Assembly (NCBI RefSeq): GCF_030581075.1
Contig: NZ_JAUQSW010000002.1
Coordinates: 248,001-312,000, forward strand
DNA length: 64,000 nucleotides
Reading direction: 5' to 3'
Source: Hymenobacter cheonanensis
GTDB lineage: Bacteria > Bacteroidota > Bacteroidia > Cytophagales > Hymenobacteraceae
Part shown: piece by piece, positions 1 through 8,154 of the stretch
Layout of the letters: each line of letters begins with the position of its first letter
How positions within the stretch are numbered: position 1 is the stretch's first letter
The notes under the pieces: model-generated
Told to the model about the DNA's origin: nothing
What the model saw: only the letters and a program-made list of their open reading frames with translations
Databases searched by the model: none
Program-made: the position numbers and the translations under genes

Positions 1-618
1 CTGCAATTCCATCTCGTACACTGCGTTCAGCGCACCCAGGTTTTTGGTTACGTTCTGGACCTGCAGGTGGTATTCTTTGGCATCGCCCGTAGCGTTGGAG
101 AGCGACGTGATGGCATCTACCGTATTAGAGTAAGCCTTGTTGATACCGTCGAGCGACTGGGCAGCGGTGCGCACTTTAGCGGTGTATTCATCGGTAGCAT
201 TGGTAGCATCGCCCAGTTGGCCCAGTTGCGCCGTAGTAGCGCTGAGACGGTTCAGGCCCTGGCCCAGATTAGTGAGGGCTTCGGGCGTAACGTTGGCGTT
301 TTTCAACATGTCGTCCAGCTTGCCAGTCAGGCCGTTGGGAGCCGGAGCTTTGTCACGGAAACGGTTGTCGTTGGTCGAAGGGTCATAGCCCTCGCTCAGC
401 TCGGGGTATACCAGCGACCAATCGGTTTCGGCCTGGTGAGGCTGGAAAGCGCTTAGGAAGAAGATAACAGCCTCTGTGCCAAGGCCCACCATCAGCATAA
501 TATCAGCACCTTTCCAGTGCAGAATTTTGAATAGCGCACCGATAATAACTACAGCAGCACCGATGCCATATACTTTGGGCATCACCTGGTCGTACAGAAA
601 ATTTCCTTTAGCAGCCAT
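1..618 (-). CDS. gldL: GldL/PorL, T9SS motor membrane protein (C-terminus cut by window edge)
   Basis: The first 206 codons are present, starting from the ATG read at 618-616; the end lies beyond the window. The N-terminus carries two membrane helices, a first with the motif YGIGAAVVIIGALFKILHW and a second containing TEAVIFFLSAF with the acidic residue typical of GldL. A long soluble region rich in Ala, Asn, Thr and Gln follows (after about residue 80), as in known GldL. In the family, GldL pairs with GldM in the inner membrane to form the proton-driven motor of type IX secretion and gliding. It lies 64 bases behind gldK on the same strand, so the two are probably cotranscribed. gldM and gldN would be expected just outside the window. 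Confidence 0.93.
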   Translation of the reverse strand, partial: MAAKGNFLYDQVMPKVYGIGAAVVIIGALFKILHWKGADIMLMVGLGTEAVIFFLSAFQPHQAETDWSLVYPELSEGYDPSTNDNRFRDKAPAPNGLTGKLDDMLKNANVTPEALTNLGQGLNRLSATTAQLGQLGDATNATDEYTAKVRTAAQSLDGINKAYSNTVDAITSLSNATGDAKEYHLQVQNVTKNLGALNAVYEMELQ

Positions 619-682
619 GTTGAGTTGAAGCTGTATCAGCTCCGTTTAGAGAAAGAGAAAAAGAATGAATTGGACAGAGCGA

Positions 683-1699
683 TTAGTTCAGGCGACGGTT
701 GGTGCCCATGCCGATTTGAATCATGGAGCAGCGGAAGCCAATATAAGAGCGGGCCGAATCCTGGTATTCGAAGTTGCGGGTACCAGTTTCGAGGAAATAC
801 TGAATGTCTTTCCACGAGCCGCCACGCACTACTTTGCGGGGCTCGTTGTCGTCGGGGTTGGTGGGGTTCAAGTCCCACACTACCGGCACTGAGGCTTCCA
901 TGTAAGCATCATCACACCACTCGCTCACATTGCCGGCCATGTCGTACAGGCCGAAATCGTTGGGGAAGTAAGAGCCTACTTCCGACGTGTAGGCGTAACC
1001 GTCCGAAGCATAATCGCCACGGCCGGGCTTAAAGTTGGCTAGCATGCAGCCTTTCGTGTTGCGAACGTAAGGACCACCCCAGGGAAAGGTAGCACCTTCG
1101 CGGCCACCACGGGCCGCGTATTCCCACTCAGCCTCGGAGGGCAGGCGGAAGTTTGGGTACGGAGCATCGCCGGTTTCCTCGGCGGTGGTGTTCTTGTATT
1201 TGGTACGCCAGCTGCAGAAATAGCGCGCCGCAAACCAGTCGACCCCTACTACGGGATAGTCGTCGAAAGCCGGGTGCGAATAGTAATATTCCAGGAGCGG
1301 GTCGCCCATGTGATACGTAAAGTCGCGCACCCAAACAGTAGTATCCGGATAAAGCTCAGTTTTGATATAGTCCTCGCCCAGCGCCTCTACCGAGTCCGTC
1401 ATAATGGCATTCACGAACTGCCGGTATTCGTTGTTCGTGATTTCGGTTTCGTCCATGTAAAAGCCGGCAATAGTCACCTGCTTGTTCATGTTTACCATAG
1501 AAGCCGAAATATCCTGGTCGGTTTGGCCCATATGGAAGGTTCCGCCGGGGCAGGGCACCATTCCGAAGGGCACTTCCTGCGGGTTAAAAATAGGCCGGTC
1601 GTCGGTACCTACTAGGTCGCCCTGGAAGTTTTTAGTAAAACAGCCACCTAGAAATACCCCCGATAAGGCGAGTAGGGGTAATGCCAGAAATTTTTTCAT
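683..1699 (-). CDS. gldK: GldK/PorK, T9SS ring lipoprotein
   Basis: The 338-residue protein begins with a lipoprotein signal ending LGGC (Cys20), so it should be anchored in the outer membrane facing the periplasm. The rest is a sulfatase-modifying-factor (FGE-sulfatase) fold: GGTFHMG near residue 53, RLPSEAEWEYAARGG near 187, DMAGNVSEWCDD near 253, RGGSW near 289 and a terminal IGFRC. The order of these motifs and the length match GldK/PorK, which forms a periplasmic ring with GldN/PorN in type IX secretion. The fold is not expected to be enzymatic here. It sits between porP and gldL, the porPKL order known from Porphyromonas gingivalis, and has its own consensus promoter about 60 bases upstream. 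Confidence 0.93.
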   Translation of the reverse strand: MKKFLALPLLALSGVFLGGCFTKNFQGDLVGTDDRPIFNPQEVPFGMVPCPGGTFHMGQTDQDISASMVNMNKQVTIAGFYMDETEITNNEYRQFVNAIMTDSVEALGEDYIKTELYPDTTVWVRDFTYHMGDPLLEYYYSHPAFDDYPVVGVDWFAARYFCSWRTKYKNTTAEETGDAPYPNFRLPSEAEWEYAARGGREGATFPWGGPYVRNTKGCMLANFKPGRGDYASDGYAYTSEVGSYFPNDFGLYDMAGNVSEWCDDAYMEASVPVVWDLNPTNPDDNEPRKVVRGGSWKDIQYFLETGTRNFEYQDSARSYIGFRCSMIQIGMGTNRRLN

Positions 1700-1761
1700 A
1701 ATAGGAAGAAAGAACTAATTTATAATCAGGCTGCGATTGGGGCAAATTGTGTAATTACTGG

Positions 1762-1792
1762 CAAATCTACGTTACTCGTGGGAGCCGCACAA
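1762..1792 (-). promoter_or_regulatory. Bacteroidota-type promoter of gldK
   Basis: On the minus strand the -7 box TAGATTTG (1769-1762) fits the Bacteroidota consensus TAnnTTTG exactly. A TTG at 1792-1790 lies 20 bases upstream, where the -33 element belongs. Transcription would start about 55-60 bases ahead of the gldK ATG. Between porP and gldK there are 231 bases, and no other structure was seen in that gap. Confidence 0.6.
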
Positions 1793-1930
1793 TACGGTTT
1801 GGACACGCAAAGCATCTAATTCGTTCGAGGGGCCAAAAAACTCGTTTAATGACCCTATAATCCTAAGTTAGATACAATAAGGGCCCATAAATTCTTCGTT
1901 AAACCTTTGACAATTGTCGGTTTAAATGAG

Positions 1931-2950
1931 TTAGAAGCTGTAGCGCGGCGTGCGAATGGCTGGGCGAATGAGCGGTACTGCTTTGGGAAGACGCAGCGAA
2001 AGCATTATTTCGTGAGAACTGAAAGCGCGGGCGGCCTGGTTGAAGGCGATGAAATCGAAGGCGTAGCCAATGCGGTAACGGTTGTCGGGCCCGAAGCCGT
2101 AGCCTAGCAGGCCGGATATGGACTCTTCATGCCGGTAGTTGAGGCCGGCCCAAAACTGGTCGTTGAGCGTAGCGCGTACTCCGCCCTCAAAAGAGTAGTT
2201 GTGTTGGTTGTCGTACTTGTTTGCGGCATCGTAGCTGCCTGGCAATACGGATTTTACCAGTATCATCGGCGTGACCGTAACGCTGGTCGAAGCTTCGATA
2301 TTGTAGCCGGCCGTGAAATACGCGTGGTTCTCTCCCAGAAACTGCGAGGTGTTCTGGTAACCGATAATTTTGCCGTTTGCATCGCGGATTGCGCTCTGCA
2401 ACGTGTAGGTAGCCCGGAACAAGTTATTCAGACTCAGGCCCGCGTAAAATTTCGGGGACTCGTACCACAAGCCGGCCCCAGCGTCGAACTTACGGTCGGA
2501 GCCGCTTTCGGGTACGAAGGGGTCGTTCTGGTCGATGGCGCGGTAAGACCCCTTGCTCAGGTACGTGAAGGTGCCCTGGATGCCGATGCCCAGCTGGCCA
2601 CTGCCCAGCTTTATGTGCTGCGAATACGAAAGAGCCGTATTGGTGACTTTTGAAACCCCTGCCTGGTCGTAATACACGGCTAGGCCCACGCCACCGTGCA
2701 GGGGCAAAATCGGCACCGAAGCCGATAGCATACCCGTGCGGGGCGACCCGTTTTCGTCGCCTAAGGTATTGCTCAGGTTCAGGTACTGGTAGCGCCCGAT
2801 AAGATTGATTTCCGTCTGGCCCTTGATACCGGCGTAGGCCGGGTTCAGGTACATGCCATTTAGGCCATAGTGCGTGAACTGCGGCTGCTGCTGCGCCAGG
2901 GCCGGCACGGCCGCTACCGCTAGCAGCGTAGCGAGTACAATACCTTTCAT
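1931..2950 (-). CDS. porP: PorP/SprF family T9SS outer-membrane protein
   Basis: The 339-residue protein has a signal peptide ending in ALA-QQQPQF (cleavage near residue 19), then the family start QFTHYGLNGMYLNPAYAG, the hallmark of PorP/SprF. The remainder is a predicted outer-membrane beta barrel with alternating aromatic and polar residues and ends in an aromatic residue (PRYSF). The family is needed for type IX secretion and adhesin export, and in recent structures PorP-like proteins tether exported cargo. Many paralogues exist in Bacteroidota, but the position just ahead of gldK and gldL matches porP of the porPKLMN operon, which argues that this is the core-system copy. Confidence 0.9.
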   Translation of the reverse strand: MKGIVLATLLAVAAVPALAQQQPQFTHYGLNGMYLNPAYAGIKGQTEINLIGRYQYLNLSNTLGDENGSPRTGMLSASVPILPLHGGVGLAVYYDQAGVSKVTNTALSYSQHIKLGSGQLGIGIQGTFTYLSKGSYRAIDQNDPFVPESGSDRKFDAGAGLWYESPKFYAGLSLNNLFRATYTLQSAIRDANGKIIGYQNTSQFLGENHAYFTAGYNIEASTSVTVTPMILVKSVLPGSYDAANKYDNQHNYSFEGGVRATLNDQFWAGLNYRHEESISGLLGYGFGPDNRYRIGYAFDFIAFNQAARAFSSHEIMLSLRLPKAVPLIRPAIRTPRYSF

Positions 2951-3017
2951 GGGAGCAACGAAGAAAGGGGACAGGATAAGAAATAAAAAGTAGCAGGCCG
3001 GCCAGCAGCCCTTTGTT

Positions 3018-3025
3018 CAAATGTA
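3018..3025 (-). promoter_or_regulatory. -7 promoter box upstream of porP
   Basis: TACATTTG on the minus strand fits TAnnTTTG exactly and lies 67 bases before the porP ATG. I see no clear TTG at the -33 position, so the call rests on the -7 box and its placement. Confidence 0.45.
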
Positions 3026-3111
3026 GCTAAGAATTGCCCCTGTACGCTACCCACTAAGCAAAGAAACGACCGGCCCAAACAGCAAATCGGCCGGTCTGGC
3101 AGCCGGCTCTA

Positions 3112-3939
3112 TTAATGGCTGGCCGACTTGTCTTTCCCGACGGCCATGCCCGATTGGGCGGCGTGCTGCCGGATGTAGGCTTCGATGGCGCCCGTCATGG
3201 ACGGGGCGTTGGGCATAGGCGCCTCAATATCAAGAATTAAATTAGCGTCGCGTACAGCTTTGGCGGTGGTGGGGCCAAAGGCCGCGATGCGGGTGCCATC
3301 CTGCGTAAAATCGGGGAAGTTGACAAACAGCGAGCTGATGCCGGAAGGGCTGAAAAAGGCCAGACAATCGTATTTTACTTCGGCCAGGTCCGACAAATCG
3401 CTGGCTACGGTGCGGTAAATGACAGCCTCGGTAAACTTGAGGTTGTTGGCGCGCATGAATTCCGGCAGGTCATCTTTGCGGATATCTGAGCAGGGGTATA
3501 GAAATTTCTCGCCTTTATGCTTCTTGATGACCTCAAAAAGGTCGGCGGCCGTGCGCAGGCCCACGAAGAGCTTGCGCTTGCGGAGCACGATGTATTTCTG
3601 GAGGTAGTTAGCCGTTTGCTCCGAAATACAGAAGTATTTCATCTCTGCCGGCATCTCCAGCTTGGCTTCCTGGCAAATGCGGAAGAAATGGTCGACGGCA
3701 TTGCGGCTGGTGAAGATGACGGCCGTATGCTCCAGGATATTGACTTTGTCCTTGCGGAATTCCTTGTAAGGAACGCCCTGCACATCGATAAACTCCCGAA
3801 AATCCACGCGAATACCGTATTTCTCGGCTAATACGGAGTAAGGCGAAACGTCGTTGGCAGGTTTGGGCTGGGTAACCAGAATGCTGCGAATGGGCTGGGC
3901 GTGCCGGTCCATACTCGGCTGTGCTGCGCTCTCGGCCAT
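3112..3939 (-). CDS. hemD: Uroporphyrinogen-III synthase
   Basis: The 275-residue product matches the two-lobed HemD family as found in Bacteroidota: an N-terminal segment SILVTQPKP, VIFTSRNAVDHFF near residue 75, a central FLYPCSDIRKDDLPE, and the closing LAFFSPSGISSLF and IAAFGPTTAKAV motifs. It cyclises hydroxymethylbilane to uroporphyrinogen III for haem and other tetrapyrroles in the cytosol. HemD is poorly conserved, but the FSPSG and GPTTA motifs make the assignment secure. It sits between a DUF4271 gene and porP, a neighbourhood that recurs in Bacteroidota. The ATG at 3939 gives a short variable N-terminal lead of about 17 residues; a start further in is possible. Confidence 0.9.
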   Translation of the reverse strand: MAESAAQPSMDRHAQPIRSILVTQPKPANDVSPYSVLAEKYGIRVDFREFIDVQGVPYKEFRKDKVNILEHTAVIFTSRNAVDHFFRICQEAKLEMPAEMKYFCISEQTANYLQKYIVLRKRKLFVGLRTAADLFEVIKKHKGEKFLYPCSDIRKDDLPEFMRANNLKFTEAVIYRTVASDLSDLAEVKYDCLAFFSPSGISSLFVNFPDFTQDGTRIAAFGPTTAKAVRDANLILDIEAPMPNAPSMTGAIEAYIRQHAAQSGMAVGKDKSASH

Positions 3940-4008
3940 AGAAGAAGAAAGGGTAACGCTAGAACTATAGAAGAAAAGTAAGCCTTGCCCAGAGAGGCGC
4001 GGCGCTGC

Positions 4009-5235
4009 CTAAGCAGGATACGTAAACACGATGAGTTTCAATAATACGGCCAGGGGCAGTACTTCGGTAGCACAAAGGTACGCGAACAAATGAAGATTAA
4101 GCAGGGAGGCTCGCTGGTGCAGCGTGCGCGCCACGCGCAGCACGGTAGCCGTGAGCAGCAGGAGCACGCACCCATTGGCTAGGCCAACAACGCCCGGCCA
4201 GCGAGCGTTCAGTCCGAGGTATAGCAACAGCACGATGGGCAGCAGTAAGCCCAACAGTAAGGTGGTGCGCAAAAACTCGCGGTAGTGCAGGTTGACGAGC
4301 AGCCGCAGGTCGAAGATGTAGCTGAGCAGCTCGACCAGAATATATTTGCCAATAACAAACGTGATAATCAGGCCGGTATAGACCAGCACCCGCGCTACGA
4401 TGGCTGATTCCGGCACGTCGAACACCCGCTGAAACAGGGGCAGACTGCTAAAATCGGTATGCAGCGCCGTGAGCAGCAAGGCCAGGGACAGCGAAAAAAG
4501 CCCCACTAGCCCCAGGTTAAGCCACGTAAAGGCGGGGCGCGTCAGGAAGCTTTGGGGGTCGGCCGAACTGCCAAACAACTCATTTACTTGCAGAATGCGG
4601 GCCAGACCTGCCGGGTAAGTGCTGCGCACCACCCCGTAGAGCAGGCCCAGCAGCAGTAAAAAAAGAAGCAGTACGTTGGTGCCTTGCCCCGGGGGCAGGC
4701 GCAGCTGCGCCCGAAAAGCTGCCGCGGCCGGGCCAGCTGGCGTGGCCACGGGCGCCGCGGGGGTATTGGCTTCGGTGCCGAAGGAGCTGAGGGCAGGGTA
4801 GCCATCGGCTTGCCACACAGCCAGCAGGTGGGGATGCCCTAGCCGCGCGGCCGGCACCGCCGCAGCCAGGTCGAGGCTGAAGCGCCCGGCGCGGGTGGCA
4901 GTGTACTGCAGCTGGTTATCGAGGAAGATACTTAAGCCCGGCGCGGCCAGAAACGACAACACGAAGGGCTGGCGGGGCTGAAACCGCACCCATTGGTAAT
5001 AGGCGTGCGCCGGGGCATGGTAGCCAGGCAGGTAGAGGATGAGACGATTGCCAATTGCATCGTGCAGCAGCCAGCCGTCGGCAGCCAGGCCGGTGGCGGC
5101 GGCGGGCGGCAGCGGGTGGTACTCGGCGGCTTTGGCAGGCAGCTGCCCCAACCCGGCCAGCAGCAGCCAGGCCAGCAGGCCTAGCAGGCAGCGGCTAGGG
5201 TGGCGGCCGCCCACAAACACGGCAGAGGCAGACAA
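4009..5235 (-). CDS. DUF4271 membrane protein
   Basis: This frame of about 400 residues lacks an ATG near its beginning. Candidate starts are TTG at 5235 and GTG at 5220 or 5214; all keep the following signal-type segment (LLGLLAWLLLAGLGQLPAKA). The first half is a predicted periplasmic region, and the second half from about residue 190 has at least five hydrophobic helices, including LVGLFSLSLALLLTAL and LLLGLLLPIVLLLYLGL. This fits the Bacteroidota family DUF4271, which has no proven function and is commonly found beside hemD, as here. It ends 69 bases before hemD and begins 5 bases after the stop of the WecA-like gene, so the three may form one operon. Confidence 0.75.
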   Translation of the reverse strand: MSASAVFVGGRHPSRCLLGLLAWLLLAGLGQLPAKAAEYHPLPPAAATGLAADGWLLHDAIGNRLILYLPGYHAPAHAYYQWVRFQPRQPFVLSFLAAPGLSIFLDNQLQYTATRAGRFSLDLAAAVPAARLGHPHLLAVWQADGYPALSSFGTEANTPAAPVATPAGPAAAAFRAQLRLPPGQGTNVLLLFLLLLGLLYGVVRSTYPAGLARILQVNELFGSSADPQSFLTRPAFTWLNLGLVGLFSLSLALLLTALHTDFSSLPLFQRVFDVPESAIVARVLVYTGLIITFVIGKYILVELLSYIFDLRLLVNLHYREFLRTTLLLGLLLPIVLLLYLGLNARWPGVVGLANGCVLLLLTATVLRVARTLHQRASLLNLHLFAYLCATEVLPLAVLLKLIVFTYPA

Positions 5236-5240
5236 GACGC

Positions 5241-6347
5241 TTAGGATGAGGCTACTTGCCGGCGCGCGGCGCGGTTATGATACACTCCCAGAAACACGCT
5301 GAGCAACACCGAAAACGCCACCAGGATGCCGATGAGCGGCAGATTGCCAAGGAAGTAGAAGTTGATAACAAAAAGCACCACTACGATATTGAGCAGGCCT
5401 AGCAGCAAAACCGTGCTGATTTGCGGGAAGCCCATGGCCATAATGCGGTGATGCACGTGGTTCTTATCGGGCGTGAAGGGTGACTGCCCGGCCGCCATGC
5501 GCAGGATGAACACGCGCAGCGTATCGAACAGCGGCACAAACAGCACGCCGAGCGTAACGGCCGGCGCCGCATTGCCGAAAGGCTGCCCCGTGTGGCTACC
5601 CAACTCAATAAACTGAATGGCTAGTATCGACACAATAAAGCCGCATACAAGCGAGCCAGTATCACCCATAAATACGCTGGCTTTGTGAAAGTTATAGCGC
5701 AAAAAACCTAACATTCCGCCAATCAGGCACACCGCCACAAATGCGTAGTTGCTGAAGGTGGCGCCGCCGTAGCGGTAGAAATAGTACCCAAAGGTGCCCG
5801 TGAGAATGAGCACGATGGTACCCGCCAGCCCATCGAGCCCGTCGATGAGGTTAATGGCGTTGGTAATGCCCACAATCATGACGAAGGTGAACGCGTAGCT
5901 CACGCCCATGGGTAGGGTGTAAATGCCTAAAATTCCCTGGAAGCTGGTGACGCGCACATCGGCCATTATCATCACGACGCCGGTGGCCAGCAGCTGGCCC
6001 ACAAACTTTTTGGCCACCGAAATTGACACGAGGTCGTCTTTCAGGCCCACAAAAAAGAGGATAATGCAGCCCGCCAGCAGCTCCTTCACACCGTTGTTGA
6101 GCGGCGCGAAAATGGTGAGCGCCGACATAAAGCCCGCAAATACCGCCACTCCCCCTAGCCGCGGTGTAAGCGACTGGTGCACCGTGCGGCCATTGGGCGT
6201 ATCGAGCAGGTTTTTGAGGTGGGCGATATGCACAATGGAGGGCACAGCAAACATGGCTACCAGCAGCGCCCACAAGCCCGCCAGGCCCAGGTACACGCTA
6301 AAATGGTCGCCGATAACAGGGGTTGTAAGCTGTAATAAAGTATTCAT
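5241..6347 (-). CDS. WecA/MraY-family undecaprenyl-phosphate sugar-phosphate transferase
   Basis: This integral membrane enzyme of about 368 residues transfers a sugar-1-phosphate, usually GlcNAc-1-P, from a UDP-sugar to undecaprenyl phosphate to begin polysaccharide synthesis. The family motifs are in order: NGRTVHQSLTPRLGG near residue 50, LKDD on a cytosolic loop, NAINLIDGLDGLAG, VFMGDTGSLVCGF and HVHHRIMAMGF near residue 300. About eleven hydrophobic helices alternate with these loops. The HVHHR motif points to the WecA/TagO branch rather than peptidoglycan MraY. I chose the ATG at 6347 (MNTLLQL); an in-frame ATG at 6374 would add nine residues. The exact donor sugar cannot be told. Confidence 0.88.
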   Translation of the reverse strand: MNTLLQLTTPVIGDHFSVYLGLAGLWALLVAMFAVPSIVHIAHLKNLLDTPNGRTVHQSLTPRLGGVAVFAGFMSALTIFAPLNNGVKELLAGCIILFFVGLKDDLVSISVAKKFVGQLLATGVVMIMADVRVTSFQGILGIYTLPMGVSYAFTFVMIVGITNAINLIDGLDGLAGTIVLILTGTFGYYFYRYGGATFSNYAFVAVCLIGGMLGFLRYNFHKASVFMGDTGSLVCGFIVSILAIQFIELGSHTGQPFGNAAPAVTLGVLFVPLFDTLRVFILRMAAGQSPFTPDKNHVHHRIMAMGFPQISTVLLLGLLNIVVVLFVINFYFLGNLPLIGILVAFSVLLSVFLGVYHNRAARRQVASS

Positions 6348-6407
6348 TATCATATTTATACTGAAATAAAGCACAATGGCTACTCGCGCGCTGAGTGCCA
6401 GCCGACG

Positions 6408-6830
6408 CTAGCTGTGCAGCACGCCGGGGCGGCCGTCGAGCAGGGCAAGCGGGCTAAGGTTGGCGGGTACCAGAGAGTCGGGCACGAAGATGAATTTCTT
6501 ATCAAAAATCCGGCCTTCCTGGTAATAGCTCACCCAGTATTGATTGGTGAGGTGAAAAACGGCGGGGTTAATCAACTCGACTGGCGTGGCCGAATGGGGC
6601 CCCACCTGCGCGAAATGGTAGCGCAGCGTGGAGGTGCGCACGGCTTCGCCGGTAGGCTGGGTGCCGTAGCCTTCGGCCGCAATAAGAACGGTATCGAGAG
6701 GCGTGTCGTTGGAGTTGAGCAGGTACACCGTCCAGGCGGCAATGCCGTCGGCGCCGGGTTCGGGGGCTGCGTCGGGCACTATGGCAATCGAAACGCCCGC
6801 TACCGGGTCAAAATCAATGTCTTGTTTCAT
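6408..6830 (-). CDS. Conserved hypothetical protein coupled to lipB
   Basis: The 140-residue soluble protein has no signal peptide or membrane segment. Its ATG (6830-6828) overlaps the lipB stop by four bases as ATGA, so translation is probably coupled and the start is well supported. The sequence has beta-rich stretches (AWTVYLLNSND, STLRYHFAQVG, IFDKKFIFVPDSL) and resembles an unnamed Bacteroidota family found near lipB. I do not recognise a function. The tight coupling may only reflect shared transcription with lipoate synthesis. Confidence 0.75.
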   Translation of the reverse strand: MKQDIDFDPVAGVSIAIVPDAAPEPGADGIAAWTVYLLNSNDTPLDTVLIAAEGYGTQPTGEAVRTSTLRYHFAQVGPHSATPVELINPAVFHLTNQYWVSYYQEGRIFDKKFIFVPDSLVPANLSPLALLDGRPGVLHS

Positions 6831-7648
6831 AGAGTAGGTAGGGTACTGGGGGCAGGCAGCGGGGCCACCGTTGCATCGAATTGCCCTAGCAAGGCGGCCA
6901 GCAGGCGCTCCTGCACTTCCTCGACGGGCACGGCGTGGCCCAGCTCGGCTTGCAGCGAGGTCACGGCCTTGTCGGTGATGCCGCAGGGCACGATGTAGCC
7001 GAAATAGGTGAGGTCGGTGTTGACGTTGAGGGCCAGGCCATGAAGCGTGACCCAGCGGCTGCACCGCACCCCCATAGCGCAGATTTTGCGCGGGTTAGCA
7101 GCGCCTTCCTCCCAGCCCAGCCACACGCCGGTGAGGCCCGCAATGCGCCCGGCGTGCAGCCCGTAGCTAGCCAGGGTTTGAATAACGGCCTCCTCCAGCG
7201 CCCGCAGGTACCAGTGGATGTCGGGCCGGAAGTTTTCGAGGTCGAGCAGCGGGTACGCCACCAGCTGGCCGGGGCCGTGAAATGTAATGTCGCCCCCGCG
7301 GTTGATGCGGTGAAAGGTGGCGCCGTGGGCCGCCAGGGCCTCCTCATCGAGCAGCAGGTGCTCGGGCTTGCCGCTTTTGCCTAGCGTATAGGTGGGCGGA
7401 TGCTGGCAAAAGAGCAGGTGGTTGGGCGTGGGCTGGAGCGGCTGGCCGGCCGCCCCGGCCTGGCGGTTGTGCGCTTTACTGGCGAGGGTATCGGCCAGCA
7501 GCGCTTCCTGCAAATCCCAGGTGGGCACGTAGGGCACCAGCCCCAGCCGCTGCACCTGAATGCTGCGCTGAGCTGCCCCCAGCGGCTCCACGGGCGGCGC
7601 TTCGGCAACCGAAACAACGGGGGCCATGCAGGCCGAATACATATCCAT
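6827..7648 (-). CDS. lipB: Octanoyl-ACP:protein octanoyltransferase LipB
   Basis: LipB moves the octanoyl chain from acyl carrier protein to lipoyl domains of 2-oxoacid dehydrogenases and the glycine cleavage system. The family signature RGGDITFHGPGQLVAYP is present near residue 130, followed by the catalytic Lys in RKICAMGVR and the thioester Cys in YIVPCGITDKAV. The frame has 273 residues; the first 30-35 are variable and an inner ATG (MAPVVS) could be the true start. The stop overlaps the start of the next gene. A consensus promoter box lies 34 bases upstream. Confidence 0.93.
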   Translation of the reverse strand: MDMYSACMAPVVSVAEAPPVEPLGAAQRSIQVQRLGLVPYVPTWDLQEALLADTLASKAHNRQAGAAGQPLQPTPNHLLFCQHPPTYTLGKSGKPEHLLLDEEALAAHGATFHRINRGGDITFHGPGQLVAYPLLDLENFRPDIHWYLRALEEAVIQTLASYGLHAGRIAGLTGVWLGWEEGAANPRKICAMGVRCSRWVTLHGLALNVNTDLTYFGYIVPCGITDKAVTSLQAELGHAVPVEEVQERLLAALLGQFDATVAPLPAPSTLPTL

Positions 7649-7681
7649 CGGAAGAAGCAGAAATAGAACAGGCTAGTGACG

Positions 7682-7689
7682 CAAAGTTA
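7682..7689 (-). promoter_or_regulatory. -7 promoter box upstream of lipB
   Basis: TAACTTTG on the minus strand fits TAnnTTTG exactly and lies 33 bases before the first lipB ATG. No convincing -33 element was seen. Confidence 0.45.
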
Positions 7690-7794
7690 CTTCGCGCCCG
7701 ATGGTTTAGCTTGCGGCTTAGCTGGGCTAGCCACCCGCCGCCCGCTTACCCAGGCGTTTTTTCTTATTCTACTAGCCCCTAAACTCCTTTACCT

Positions 7795-8154
7795 ATGGCC
7801 ACCGCTGCGCATGCGCTAGGACAAGCGGGCGAAGCTGCCGCTGCCGACTTTTACCGGCAGGCGGGCTACGAGGTGCTGGCCCAGGGCTACCGCCACAAGC
7901 GGGCCGAGGTAGACCTAGTGGCGCGCCAGGGCACAGCGCTGCTGGTATTTGTGGAAGTAAAAACGCGCTCGGGCAGCCAGTATGGCCCGCCCGAAACCTT
8001 CGTTTCGGCGCGTAAAAAGGAGCTTTTTCGCTTGGCGGCTACGCACTTGCAGGAAGAGCTGGACTGGCGCGGCGATATTCGCTTCGACATCCTGGCCGTG
8101 ACGCAGCTGCACGGCGGCCTGCGGCTGGAGGTATTCGAAGACGCCTTTTACTAG
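7795..8154 (+). CDS. YraN/UPF0102 family nuclease-fold protein
   Basis: The 119-residue protein has the full YraN pattern: GQAGEAAAADFYRQAGYEVL at the N-terminus, then an endonuclease-like PD-(D/E)xK core with E and D in RAEVDLVA and EVK in FVEVKTRSG, then ARKKELFRLAATHL. The family resembles Holliday-junction resolvases in fold and is nearly universal in bacteria, but its role is not settled. Its TAG stop shares four bases (CTAG) with the stop of the convergent lipoprotein gene. Confidence 0.88.
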   Translation: MATAAHALGQAGEAAAADFYRQAGYEVLAQGYRHKRAEVDLVARQGTALLVFVEVKTRSGSQYGPPETFVSARKKELFRLAATHLQEELDWRGDIRFDILAVTQLHGGLRLEVFEDAFY

